The position numbers and the translations under genes were made by a program. The notes beneath the pieces were generated by a model. The model worked only from the letters and a program-made list of their open reading frames with translations, searched no databases and had not been told where the DNA came from. 21,213 bases of DNA from Thermoplasmata archaeon (GTDB lineage Archaea; Thermoplasmatota; Thermoplasmata; Lutacidiplasmatales; UBA184), in the NCBI GenBank assembly GCA_030043855.1, contig JASHWW010000002.1, forward strand, positions 1 to 21,213. Direction: 5' to 3'. Positions 1 through 7,297 of this stretch are shown here, piece by piece. Position 1 is the first letter of the stretch, and each line of letters starts with the position of its first letter.

Positions 1-3000
1 CCCGTCGGCGGCGCCGCCGTGTAGCCGGCCGCCGAGACCGACCAGTTGAACGCCCCGACGACCGAGGTCGGGATCACGAGCGTGGCCGCGACCGACGAGA
101 GCCGGACCGTCTGTCCGCCCTGGGTGAACGAGATCGTCCAGAGCGTCCCGGCCGTCAGACCCGTCTCGGAGAACACCACGGCGCTGACCGCCGCGAAGGC
201 GATCGCGGTCGTCGTGTTGCCCACGACCGTCAGCGACCCCGTCGAGGGGGTCGCGACGTAGCCGAGCGCACTGACCGTCCAGGTGTAGACCGAGCCCGCC
301 GCCACGTTCACCGTGTACGAGGAGGCGTCGGTGACCGTCGAGAAGTTCCCGGCCGCCCCGCCCTCCAGGACGAGCACCCAGCCGGTGCCGCTCGCGAGCC
401 CCGTCACGTCGAACGTCAGTCCGACCACGGCCACGAACGTGACCGCCGCGGAGCTGTTGCCGCTCACCGTCAACGGGCCGGACGACGGGGAGGCGGTCCA
501 CCACTCCGACTCGGAGTAGGCGTACCACGTGTAGGTCCCGTTCGCGACCTCGGTGACGTTGAGGGTCGGTCCCTCCGAGACGCCGCTGTTCGTCTCGATC
601 CCGGTCGCGTTGACCAGGTAGACGTACCAGGCGACCCCGGACGGTAGGCCCGTCTCCGTGACGGTCACGGTGTAGACGTGGGCGAAGGTCACGTTGACCT
701 GCCCGTTCGCCGACACCGTGGCGATCACCTCGACCGCCGCGAAGCCCGCGGTGTAGGAGTACGCGGCGAAGTAGTACTCCCCGGCGGCCAGCAGCACCGT
801 GGTCGAGGTCGTGTTCGTCGAGTTCGAGCCGGCGTACTCCTCGAGCCCGCCGTACTGGTAGACCTCGACGCCCCAGACGGTCGCGGCCGGCAGGCCGGTC
901 TCGGCCACCGTCACGGTGTAGACCGGGACGAGGGTCAGCGGGTTGTAGTCCCCGCCGATCTCGATGCCGGGGCCGAACTCGGAGGTATAGCTCGTGTACG
1001 GGAGGTCGGTGTACGGATCGTCGCTCGTCCCGTAGTTCCACCAGTAGTTGCCGCCGATGAGGGGGCCGCCGATGATGTTCGGCCCGTCCGTCCCGGTCCA
1101 CGGGAGGTTCCACGACGTGGAGAAGTAGCAGGTCCCTCCCCCGAGGTAGGCCGGGCACGTCGGCAGGCTGAGGTAGAAGTAGTACGGGTCGTAGAACGGC
1201 TGGATCGCGGGCGCCTCCACGTCAAAGACGTTGTTGAAGACGACGTCGCAGTACGTGTCGAAGTAGCACGCGGTCGAGTTGTTCCCGCCGAACTGTTCGG
1301 ACGCCACGTACGCCTCGCCGTAGTCGGCCTCGAAGATCCCGACCGAGCCGTAAGCGGCCGCCACGGTCGCGTACGGGTCGGGAGAGATCGGGATCGACTC
1401 GGTGAAGGTGTTGTTGTAGACCAGGTTGTCCGTGCCGCCGTAGAACCAGAGCGCGTTGCCGCCGGTCGCGAAGGTGTTGCCGATGACCTGGCTGTCGGTC
1501 GCGTTCCAGAAGACGACGTTGTAGGTCGAGACGTCGGGGCCGAAGTAGGCGTTCGACCACCACCAGCCGCCGATCGCGTCGCCGCCGATCAAGGTCACGT
1601 CGGTCACGTTCCAGAAGAGGAACTGGAGGTCGTTCGAGCGCGGCAGTCCGTAGAACGCCAGGAAGTTCGACATCCAGCTCGGGTAGTACGTCTGGAAGCT
1701 GTTCGGGTGGCCGACCACGACCGGTAGGGAGGTGTCCCACAGCAGGATCCCCTCGAAGATCGGGAACAGGTAGTCGTTCGTGATCCCGAACCACGGGAAG
1801 ACCGCGTCCGACTCCGCGGGCCGGCCGATCGGGAAGAATTGGTCGGAGTAGAGGACGTTCGTCCCCGCGACCGCGGTCGAGATGTTCGCGATCCCGGAGT
1901 TGTTGAGCGCCCAGAGGGGCGTGTAGACGCCTTCGAGATTGTCGGACGTCAGCGCGAGCGTGATCTCGCTGAAGCTCGGCGTCATGCCCCCGGAGGCGAT
2001 CGTGAACGTCTCCTCCGCCGGGTCGTAGTTCGCCTGGATCCCGACGATGGTGTACGTTCCGACGCTCAGCTCGTACGCCCCGCCGTACGTCAGGTCCGGG
2101 AGCCACTGGAATTCGCTCCAGTTCGTCGTGTCCCAGCCCGTGAAGACGGTGTTGCTGGGGGCGAGGAACAGGAAGCCGTTCGAGGGAGCGAAGTTGACGA
2201 AGACGTACCCCCCGTAGTTGTACTGGAGCGGGGCCGACCCGGAGACGTTCCACAGGCCGACCGCGTTGGACGGGCCGAGCGTCAGGAACTCGTTCGGTTC
2301 GGAGATCCCGACCAGGCCCGGCTCGTATCCCCAGATCGGGCCGACGCCGTACGACGTTTCGCCCGTGTCCGACCCGAAGCCGTACGCCGAGGGCACGGTC
2401 TGGTAGCCGGGGACCGTCGCGGTGGCGTTCCAGTACTGGAGGCCGACGTACGCGTTGGAGTCGAAGACGTCAAAGTTGCTCCCGCCCCCGGGGCCGCCCA
2501 GCGTCATCTCGAAGTCGTCGGGGAGGCCGATCGGGTTGTACGAGCTCCCGTTCGCCACGTATTCGGGGAAGGGTGCGCTCAGCACCGTCGCGGTGGTCGA
2601 GTTGAAGATCGCGAAGTCGTACGACCCCGTGTAGAACTCGGTCGTGTTCGACACGGTGAAGTTGAAGAACACCGCGTCCCGGCCGCCGATCTGCGTCGAG
2701 TTGAGGAAGAGGTCGAGGGTGAACGGGTACGAGATGGTGATCGGTCCGCCGAGCCCGTAGTAGTACTCGGGGGCGACCAGGGTCGCGTTCGGCCCGATCT
2801 GGTAGAACGTGTTGCTGGCGAGCGGACCGCCGGAGAAGTTCCAGATGTTGCTGACGAAGAACAGGGAGCTCGAGTACGGGGAGTACTCGATGACGTTCTG
2901 GGTCCAGAATTGGTAGCCCGAGACGCCCTGGATCTGCACGTTGTTCAGGACCGCGTTCAGCTGGACCCCGTACTCGTCGGGGCCGCTGATGTCGGCGGAG

Positions 3001-3488
3001 AGGCCGTTCATGGTGCTCGGCATGTACGTTCCCTCGAGGCTCGGGGTCGAGAGCGTGTACGGCGTGATCGTGCCGGAGTCGTTCTGCAGGCCGAACTCCG
3101 CGACCCCGTAGGGCGCGGGTCCGTTGCCGTAGAGCGGGGTGATGTGTCCGTTGGTGAGGGATGGGTGGGGGTTCGCATTCAGGTCGGGGAGGAAGACGTC
3201 CTTCGGAGAGATCCCCTTCGCCTCGATCGCCGCGAGGACCTCGCCCATCCGACTGGTCGGGGCCGGTCCGGTGGCCGCCGGCGGCGAGGCGAGGGACGGC
3301 GAACTGCCGACGCTCAGCGGCTGTACCGGGGAGGCCGGCGTCACCTGGGTCGCGGTCGACTTCGCCGGGGCCGCGGGTCCCGCGTGCGACGCCGGCGCGT
3401 TCAGGGCGGCGAGCAGCCCGAGCGAGCTGACCAGCATGAGTACGGTCACGGCGACGGCCAGACTTGCGGTACGGCGAGTTCCCAGCAT
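1..3488 (-). CDS. Secreted thermopsin-like surface protein with beta-helix-like middle and ETGLP repeats (C-terminus cut by window edge)
   Basis: The frame is open from ATG 3488 to the window edge, about 1162 codons with no stop, so the C-terminus is missing. The N-terminus is a signal or anchor: two Arg (MLGTRR) then a long hydrophobic run to about residue 36, followed by a Pro/Ala/Ser-rich linker. Residues about 80-500 resemble the thermopsin family (peptidase A5): MGEVLAAIEAKGISPKDVFLP, then PAPYGVAEFGL, SLEGTY and GYQFWTQNV. This family is known for acid-active extracellular proteases in Thermoplasmata and Sulfolobales. Residues about 620-760 (DVTLIGG, QVIGNTFATGGNALWFYGG, YNNTFTES) look like right-handed beta-helix (NosD-type) rungs. 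From about residue 855 there are four repeats of roughly 80 residues, starting VTVAETGLPA, VTVTETGLPS, FDVTGLASG and FSETGLTAG. N-x-S/T sites are abundant, suggesting glycosylation. Protease activity is inferred; a structural or adhesive role is possible. Confidence 0.85.
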   Translation of the reverse strand, partial: MLGTRRTASLAVAVTVLMLVSSLGLLAALNAPASHAGPAAPAKSTATQVTPASPVQPLSVGSSPSLASPPAATGPAPTSRMGEVLAAIEAKGISPKDVFLPDLNANPHPSLTNGHITPLYGNGPAPYGVAEFGLQNDSGTITPYTLSTPSLEGTYMPSTMNGLSADISGPDEYGVQLNAVLNNVQIQGVSGYQFWTQNVIEYSPYSSSLFFVSNIWNFSGGPLASNTFYQIGPNATLVAPEYYYGLGGPITISYPFTLDLFLNSTQIGGRDAVFFNFTVSNTTEFYTGSYDFAIFNSTTATVLSAPFPEYVANGSSYNPIGLPDDFEMTLGGPGGGSNFDVFDSNAYVGLQYWNATATVPGYQTVPSAYGFGSDTGETSYGVGPIWGYEPGLVGISEPNEFLTLGPSNAVGLWNVSGSAPLQYNYGGYVFVNFAPSNGFLFLAPSNTVFTGWDTTNWSEFQWLPDLTYGGAYELSVGTYTIVGIQANYDPAEETFTIASGGMTPSFSEITLALTSDNLEGVYTPLWALNNSGIANISTAVAGTNVLYSDQFFPIGRPAESDAVFPWFGITNDYLFPIFEGILLWDTSLPVVVGHPNSFQTYYPSWMSNFLAFYGLPRSNDLQFLFWNVTDVTLIGGDAIGGWWWSNAYFGPDVSTYNVVFWNATDSQVIGNTFATGGNALWFYGGTDNLVYNNTFTESIPISPDPYATVAAAYGSVGIFEADYGEAYVASEQFGGNNSTACYFDTYCDVVFNNVFDVEAPAIQPFYDPYYFYLSLPTCPAYLGGGTCYFSTSWNLPWTGTDGPNIIGGPLIGGNYWWNYGTSDDPYTDLPYTSYTSEFGPGIEIGGDYNPLTLVPVYTVTVAETGLPAATVWGVEVYQYGGLEEYAGSNSTNTTSTTVLLAAGEYYFAAYSYTAGFAAVEVIATVSANGQVNVTFAHVYTVTVTETGLPSGVAWYVYLVNATGIETNSGVSEGPTLNVTEVANGTYTWYAYSESEWWTASPSSGPLTVSGNSSAAVTFVAVVGLTFDVTGLASGTGWVLVLEGGAAGNFSTVTDASSYTVNVAAGSVYTWTVSALGYVATPSTGSLTVVGNTTTAIAFAAVSAVVFSETGLTAGTLWTISFTQGGQTVRLSSVAATLVIPTSVVGAFNWSVSAAGYTAAPPT

Positions 3489-3516
3489 GGGTGTCGGAGA
3501 ATTCTCTACGAAGGGG

Positions 3517-3524
3517 TTCTTAAA
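3517..3524 (-). promoter_or_regulatory. TATA-like element of the thermopsin gene
   Basis: On the minus strand this reads TTTAAGAA, an AT island in GC-rich DNA centred about 32 nt upstream of ATG 3488. With archaeal spacing of about 25 nt to the start of transcription, the leader would be under 10 nt. Confidence 0.5.
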
Positions 3525-3604
3525 CGCTCGGCCGGACGGGGTTTGCGCGGTTCGGACGCCGGAACCGCGCGGGGCCCGCGGCCGCTGCGCCCGACCGGGG
3601 CAAA

Positions 3605-3612
3605 CCCTTTAG
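3605..3612 (+). promoter_or_regulatory. TATA-like element of the SRPBCC gene
   Basis: The element CCCTTTAG sits 24-31 nt before GTG 3636. This predicts a leaderless transcript and supports that GTG as the start. It is divergent to the thermopsin promoter, with about 80 nt between the two elements. Confidence 0.5.
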
Positions 3613-3635
3613 GCGCCGGAACGGACCGGACCCGC

Positions 3636-4094
3636 GTGCCCGACGAGACCCTGGACCCGATCCTGATCCAGGTGACGATTCCGCTCCCGATCCCGATGAT
3701 CTTCGCCGCGTTCACGGACGCGGCCCAGCTCCAAGGCTGGCTGTGCGACGAAGCGCGGGTCGTCGCGAGGGTGGGTGGGGAGTACGTACTCCGGTGGAGT
3801 ACCCCGGTGGCCTTCGAGAGCCGCGGCTCGATCCGGACCCTGACCCCGGACGTCGACATCGGGTTCACCTGGCAGGGGCCCCCGGAGTTTGCGGGCGTGA
3901 TGAATGCGGGGTCCGGTGCGACGCGGGTCTACGTGCGTCTCCAGGAGTCCCCGGAGGGGATCGACATCACCCTCGAGCACGAGGGATGGATCGCGGGGGA
4001 GGCGTGGGAAGAGGCCCGGTCGTGGCACTTCCACTTCTGGGACGATCGGCTGCAGCGCCTGAAGGACTACCTGATCCGGGCCGCGTACGGCTGA
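3636..4094 (+). CDS. SRPBCC (AHSA1/START-like) domain protein
   Basis: A 152-residue protein read from GTG 3636, chosen because a TATA-like CCCTTTAG lies about 25-30 nt upstream. It has the pattern of the AHSA1 branch of the SRPBCC fold: an opening strand (ILIQVTIPLPIP), the helix with FAAFTDAAQLQGWL, a Gly-rich turn into a strand (VGGEYVLRW), FTWQGPPEF, and a C-terminal helix with W/F residues (WHFHFWDDRLQRLKDYL). Members have a hydrophobic ligand cavity; some act as Hsp90 co-chaperones and others bind lipids or small molecules. Length is normal for a single domain. The substrate cannot be told from the sequence. It converges on the small Cys-rich gene at 4099 with only 4 nt between stops. 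Confidence 0.8.
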   Translation: MPDETLDPILIQVTIPLPIPMIFAAFTDAAQLQGWLCDEARVVARVGGEYVLRWSTPVAFESRGSIRTLTPDVDIGFTWQGPPEFAGVMNAGSGATRVYVRLQESPEGIDITLEHEGWIAGEAWEEARSWHFHFWDDRLQRLKDYLIRAAYG

Positions 4095-4098
4095 CGGG

Positions 4099-4296
4099 TC
4101 AGTGCGCGTCCGGGGCGCCCGCCGGCGAGTAGCGCCGACACCCGCCCTCGCCGCACAGGATGCACGATCCTCCCGGGTCGAGCCGGTAGCTCGCCGACTG
4201 GCCGATCGGCCGGACGAGCATGTGGTGGGTCGGAAAGTGTCCGCACCGGCACCGGCCGCGGGCGACGGTGGCCGGGGTCTCGGTGGGGGCTCCCAT
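4099..4296 (-). CDS. Small Cys/His-rich putative zinc-binding protein
   Basis: A 65-residue protein from ATG 4296 (MGAPTETPATVARG). Two clusters of metal-ligand type residues are visible: RCRCGHFPTHH near residues 15-25 and CILCGEGGC about 25 residues later. These could make one or two zinc sites, or hold an iron-sulfur cluster. A TATA-like GGTTATTG 28-35 nt upstream supports this start over an in-frame TTG at 4326, which overlaps the element. I do not recognise the family. The regular Cys/His spacing and a dedicated promoter argue that it is a real gene rather than a GC-rich chance frame. Function is unknown; a regulatory or nucleic-acid-binding role would be guesswork. Confidence 0.6.
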   Translation of the reverse strand: MGAPTETPATVARGRCRCGHFPTHHMLVRPIGQSASYRLDPGGSCILCGEGGCRRYSPAGAPDAH

Positions 4297-4323
4297 GCGC
4301 GGCGCGGCACCGGCGCGCCGCCG

Positions 4324-4331
4324 CAATAACC
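4324..4331 (-). promoter_or_regulatory. TATA-like element of the small zinc-protein gene
   Basis: The minus strand reads GGTTATTG, 28-35 nt upstream of ATG 4296. It is divergent to the promoter of the GcvH-TusA fusion about 25 nt away. Confidence 0.45.
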
Positions 4332-4348
4332 TTGGCGTCGGCGCGACC

Positions 4349-4356
4349 GCTAAATC
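4349..4356 (+). promoter_or_regulatory. TATA-like element of the GcvH-TusA fusion gene
   Basis: The element GCTAAATC lies 23-30 nt before GTG 4379 and predicts a leaderless mRNA starting at or near that codon. It supports this start over longer in-frame extensions. Confidence 0.5.
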
Positions 4357-4378
4357 GGACGGTCGGCGTGGCGGACCC

Positions 4379-5077
4379 GTGGACGTCGGCGGCTGCCCGC
4401 TCCCCGAGGACCGGCTCTACGACCTCGAGCAGGACGTCTGGTGGGCCCCCGACCCGTCGGGGGACGGCAGCGCGCGCGTCGGGGTGCTCGGCACGCTCGC
4501 CGCCTTCGCCGGGCCGATCCGGGAGGTGACGTTCCGCCCGATCGAGGGCCGCATCGCGCGGGGGCGGAGCGTCGCCACGATCGAGAGCACGCGATTCACC
4601 GGAGCGGTGCGGCTTCCGGTCGATGCACTCCTCCTCGCCCGGAACGAACGTCTGCCCGACCGTCCGCGCCTGCTCAACGACGCCCCGTACGGGGACGGGT
4701 GGGTGGTCCGGGTCCGTCCGGACCGGCCGGACGATCCCTCGAAGTTCCTCGAGTCGGCCGCGGCGGTGGCGTCCCGCCTCACCGAGCAGGTCCGGACCCG
4801 ACGGATCCGCTGCTGGCCCCAGACCCCCGACCTCGAACTGTTCGAGATCGGGATCGAGTGCTCCGCGGTGCTGACCGCGCTCAACGACGAGCTCGCGCGG
4901 CAGCCGCCCGGCGTGGCCGTGCTGCTGGTGACGGACGACCCCACGAGCCCGATCGAGATGGTCCGCTGGTCGGACCAGACCGGGTACCCGGTCCTGGCGC
5001 ACCGGTCGGAGGGGAACCTCCACCAGTTCCTGGTCCGGAAGGACCCGAACCCGGTCCCCCGCCGACGGCGGGGGTGA
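4379..5077 (+). CDS. GcvH-like / TusA-like fusion protein with altered key residues
   Basis: A 232-residue protein from GTG 4379. Residues about 12-140 match the glycine cleavage H-protein fold: ARVGVLGTLAAFAGPIREVTF, GRSVATIESTRFTGAVRLP, then LLNDAPYGDGWVVRVRP. In true H proteins the swinging lipoyl arm is the Lys of ESxK; here that position is Arg72 (codon CGA at 4592), so lipoylation there should be impossible. Residues about 150-228 resemble the sulfur carrier TusA/SirA: FEIGIECSAVL, PPGVAVLLVTDDP, MVRWSDQTGYPVL, HQFLVRK. The TusA CPxP motif is CSAV, keeping Cys161 (the persulfide-carrying Cys in TusA) but losing both prolines. It faces a thiosulfate sulfurtransferase with 15 nt between stops, which fits a sulfur-transfer role (inference). 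Both domain assignments are from pattern recognition. Confidence 0.75.
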   Translation: MDVGGCPLPEDRLYDLEQDVWWAPDPSGDGSARVGVLGTLAAFAGPIREVTFRPIEGRIARGRSVATIESTRFTGAVRLPVDALLLARNERLPDRPRLLNDAPYGDGWVVRVRPDRPDDPSKFLESAAAVASRLTEQVRTRRIRCWPQTPDLELFEIGIECSAVLTALNDELARQPPGVAVLLVTDDPTSPIEMVRWSDQTGYPVLAHRSEGNLHQFLVRKDPNPVPRRRRG

Positions 5078-5092
5078 CCGGTCGAGCCCGCC

Positions 5093-5947
5093 CTACTTCT
5101 CGATCGGCGTGCGAACGAGGTTCCCCCACTCCGTCCACGAGCCGTCGTAGTTGCGGACGTCGGGGTAGCCGAGCAGGTACCGCAGGACGAACCAGGTGTG
5201 GCTCGAGCGCTCGCCGATCCGGCAGTAGGTGATGACCGGCGTGGTCGGCTGGACCCCCTTGCCGTGGTACAGCGCCTCGAGCTCCTCGCGCGACTTGAAC
5301 GTCCCGTCGTCCTTGACCGCCTGGGCCCACGGGATGTTCTTCGCCCCGGGGATGTGCCCGCCCCGCTGCGCGTGCTCCGTCGGGTACTCCGGCGGCGCCG
5401 TGATCTCCCCGCTGAACTCCTTCGGACCGCGGACGTCCACGAGCGCGAACTTCCCGGCCTTCACGGAGTCGAGCGCGCCCCGCACGTCGTCGAGGTACGC
5501 CCGGAGCTTCGTGTCCGGGGCCTTCGCCGAGAACTTCCCGGCACCGTGCGCCGGCGCGTCCTTCGTCAGGGGCCGGTCCTCGGCGATCCACTTCTTGCGG
5601 CCGCCGTTGAGGAGCTTCAGGTGCTTCGCCCCGTAGTAGGTGAACACCCAGAAGGCGAACGCCGCGAACCAGTTGTTGAAGTCGCCGTACAGGACGACGG
5701 TCGTGTCGTCGTCGATCCCCGCCTTCCGAAACAGCGCGGTGGTCGATTCCTGCGAGAGGATGTCCCGGCGCACCGGGTCGTTGATGTCCTTCCGCCAGTC
5801 GAACAGCACGGCGCCCGGGATGTGCCCGAGCTCGTAGTTCGCCGCCGGGTCGTAGTCGACCTCGGCGACGCGGACCTTCGGATCGTTCAGATGCGCGGCC
5901 AGCCAATCGTTCTCGACCAGCACGTCGGGGTGTGCGTACGCAGCCAT
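5093..5947 (-). CDS. Thiosulfate sulfurtransferase, two-domain rhodanese (CysA/SseA type)
   Basis: A 284-residue tandem rhodanese from ATG 5947. Known reaction: transfer of the sulfane sulfur of thiosulfate to cyanide or another thiol through a Cys persulfide. The N-terminal domain (residues about 8-130; VRVAEVDYDP, GHIPGAVLFDW) is inactive, with Asp in the YGDFNNWFA loop where Cys would be. The C-terminal domain (FALVDVRGPKEF, GGHIPGAKNIPW) carries catalytic Cys242 in CRIGERSSHTWFVL, the loop typical of actinobacterial CysA-type thiosulfate sulfurtransferases rather than mercaptopyruvate enzymes (CGSGV). No signal peptide is seen, so it is probably cytoplasmic. Its convergent neighbour is the GcvH-TusA fusion, a possible sulfur acceptor. 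The resemblance to actinobacterial enzymes may reflect lateral transfer. Confidence 0.93.
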   Translation of the reverse strand: MAAYAHPDVLVENDWLAAHLNDPKVRVAEVDYDPAANYELGHIPGAVLFDWRKDINDPVRRDILSQESTTALFRKAGIDDDTTVVLYGDFNNWFAAFAFWVFTYYGAKHLKLLNGGRKKWIAEDRPLTKDAPAHGAGKFSAKAPDTKLRAYLDDVRGALDSVKAGKFALVDVRGPKEFSGEITAPPEYPTEHAQRGGHIPGAKNIPWAQAVKDDGTFKSREELEALYHGKGVQPTTPVITYCRIGERSSHTWFVLRYLLGYPDVRNYDGSWTEWGNLVRTPIEK

Positions 5948-5978
5948 GGGGACTCCGGGCGGTCCGCTAGAACCCGCG

Positions 5979-5986
5979 CATATACC
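5979..5986 (-). promoter_or_regulatory. TATA-like element of the sulfurtransferase gene
   Basis: The minus strand reads GGTATATG, a clear TATA match 32-39 nt upstream of ATG 5947. It implies a leader of roughly 10 nt and transcription independent of the aIF1 gene upstream. Confidence 0.55.
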
Positions 5987-6049
5987 TTCGACGGCCCGCA
6001 CAATCTGCGCAAATCCACGGGATTTCGGCGCGGGAACCGGTGGGTCGAC

Positions 6050-6367
6050 CTATCCGCGGCGCCCGCGCTTCGGAAGCGCCGTGTCGGATATCTCGATCGT
6101 TGCCGGGTCGAAGCCGAGGCGCGCCAGCTCGTCCCGGATCCGGCTGCGATGGTCGCCCTGCAGGTAGACCTCGCCGTCGACCACCGAGCCGCCCGTCGCG
6201 AGCCGATTCTTCAGCGACCGCGTGGTCTCCGCGAGGTCGACCCCCGGAGGGAATCCGGAGATGACCGTCGCGGGCTTGTTGTACCGCCGGGGCTCCGCAC
6301 GGACGCGGATCCGCGCGGTCTCCCGGTCCAGGGCGCTCAGAATCTCGTCGAACTCGTCGTTGCCCAT
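6050..6367 (-). CDS. Translation initiation factor aIF1 (SUI1/eIF1 family)
   Basis: A 105-residue protein from ATG 6367. Archaeal aIF1 binds the small ribosomal subunit near the P site and controls start-codon fidelity. The SUI1 fold is clear: RIRVRAEPRRYNKPATVISG, then LKNRLATGGSVVDGEVYLQG followed by DHRSRIRDEL. The GG and LQGDHR motifs are family hallmarks. It has an acidic N-terminus and a basic tail (PKRGRRG). Length is typical. It lies 156 nt downstream of the last exporter permease on the same strand. No convincing TATA element sits at the usual distance, so it may be read through from the exporter operon or use a weak promoter within 6376-6523. Confidence 0.95.
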   Translation of the reverse strand: MGNDEFDEILSALDRETARIRVRAEPRRYNKPATVISGFPPGVDLAETTRSLKNRLATGGSVVDGEVYLQGDHRSRIRDELARLGFDPATIEISDTALPKRGRRG

Positions 6368-6523
6368 GGAAGAGAACCTACGGGACCTCCCGAATCCCGG
6401 TCGCCCCGACGGGGCCCGAGGACCCGGCCGGCCCACCGGAGGGAGCGTGGCGAAGGAAGGAGAGGAGGGCCGCCGATCGCACTGCGAGAAGCATACCGCC
6501 CGGCCCCTTGAACATTTCTCCCG

Positions 6524-7297
6524 TCATGCCTCGCCCCACCGGTACAGCCGAAGCGTGATCGCGAGCCCGACGACCGCGCAGAGCCCGAGCAGTCCGGCGT
6601 ACAGCAACATCTCGGATGGGGTGGCGGGAGTGATCCCGAGGGCGCCCTGGACGAGCAGCGCAGCGTAGGTCGTCGGAAGGAACCGCGCGACGTCCTGCCA
6701 GAGCGGCGGCAGCGCCGAGAGCGGATAGTAGAGCGGCGACAGCATCCCGAGGATCGTGAAGGTGAGGTTGCTGACCGGCCAGATCGACCGCTGCGTGGTG
6801 ATCCGGCTCGAGATGGCGATCCCGATCGACGAGAAAAGGATCCAGAGGACGAACAAGCCGAGCGCCAGGACCGCCGCGGCGTACGGCGTCAGGGGGTACC
6901 CCTCCTTGCCGCCGTACCACGCCAGCAGCACCGTGAGCACCGCGAGCGCCGGGAGCATCGCGATCAGGTTGGAGAACGCGATCCCGAACAGGTAGCGGAT
7001 CCGGCCGAGGGGGCTCGCCACGAACATGTCCTGCAGCGAGCACTCGATTCGCCAGGTCGCGCTGTCGCCGAGCACCCAGGAACCGATGTTCTGCATCGTG
7101 AACAGCATCGCCCCCACGATCTCGAGCGGACGGTACGACGGCGGCGAGATCAGCGAGAGGAAGTAGAGGAAGATGAACGGCAGCAGGATCGGGGTCACCG
7201 TCACCGCCGGGTTCCGCGAGATCCACCGCCACCCGACGATGAGGAACGCCGGAAGGGCCCGGCCCCGCTGCGGGACGTTCGGGTACGCTGTCGCCAT
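6524..7297 (-). CDS. ABC-2 type transporter permease (second of two)
   Basis: A 257-residue membrane protein from ATG 7297, directly abutting the TAG of the preceding permease (TAG-ATG with no spacing). About six hydrophobic segments are visible: VTVTPILLPFIFLYFLSLI, then near residues 60-80, 110-130, 140-165, 180-200 and 230-250. It contains the re-entrant style stretch LSPLYYPLSALPPLWQDVARFLPTTY typical of ABC-2 export permeases (DrrB/NodJ class), which work with an ATPase to export drugs, lipids or polysaccharides. With the adjacent permease and ATPase it should form a heterodimeric exporter. Substrate is not evident. The final helix ends in RLYRWGEA. Confidence 0.88.
   Translation of the reverse strand: MATAYPNVPQRGRALPAFLIVGWRWISRNPAVTVTPILLPFIFLYFLSLISPPSYRPLEIVGAMLFTMQNIGSWVLGDSATWRIECSLQDMFVASPLGRIRYLFGIAFSNLIAMLPALAVLTVLLAWYGGKEGYPLTPYAAAVLALGLFVLWILFSSIGIAISSRITTQRSIWPVSNLTFTILGMLSPLYYPLSALPPLWQDVARFLPTTYAALLVQGALGITPATPSEMLLYAGLLGLCAVVGLAITLRLYRWGEA

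Noticed and set aside
1839..3635. A long plus-strand extension upstream of the SRPBCC gene.
   Set aside because: Opposite the thermopsin gene and low complexity. A TATA-like element and GTG 3636 mark the true start.
6400..6415. Hairpin GCCCCGACGGGGC upstream of aIF1 as an intrinsic terminator of the exporter operon.
   Set aside because: No T-run follows, and archaeal terminators depend on T-rich tracts; such short GC inverted repeats are expected by chance here.
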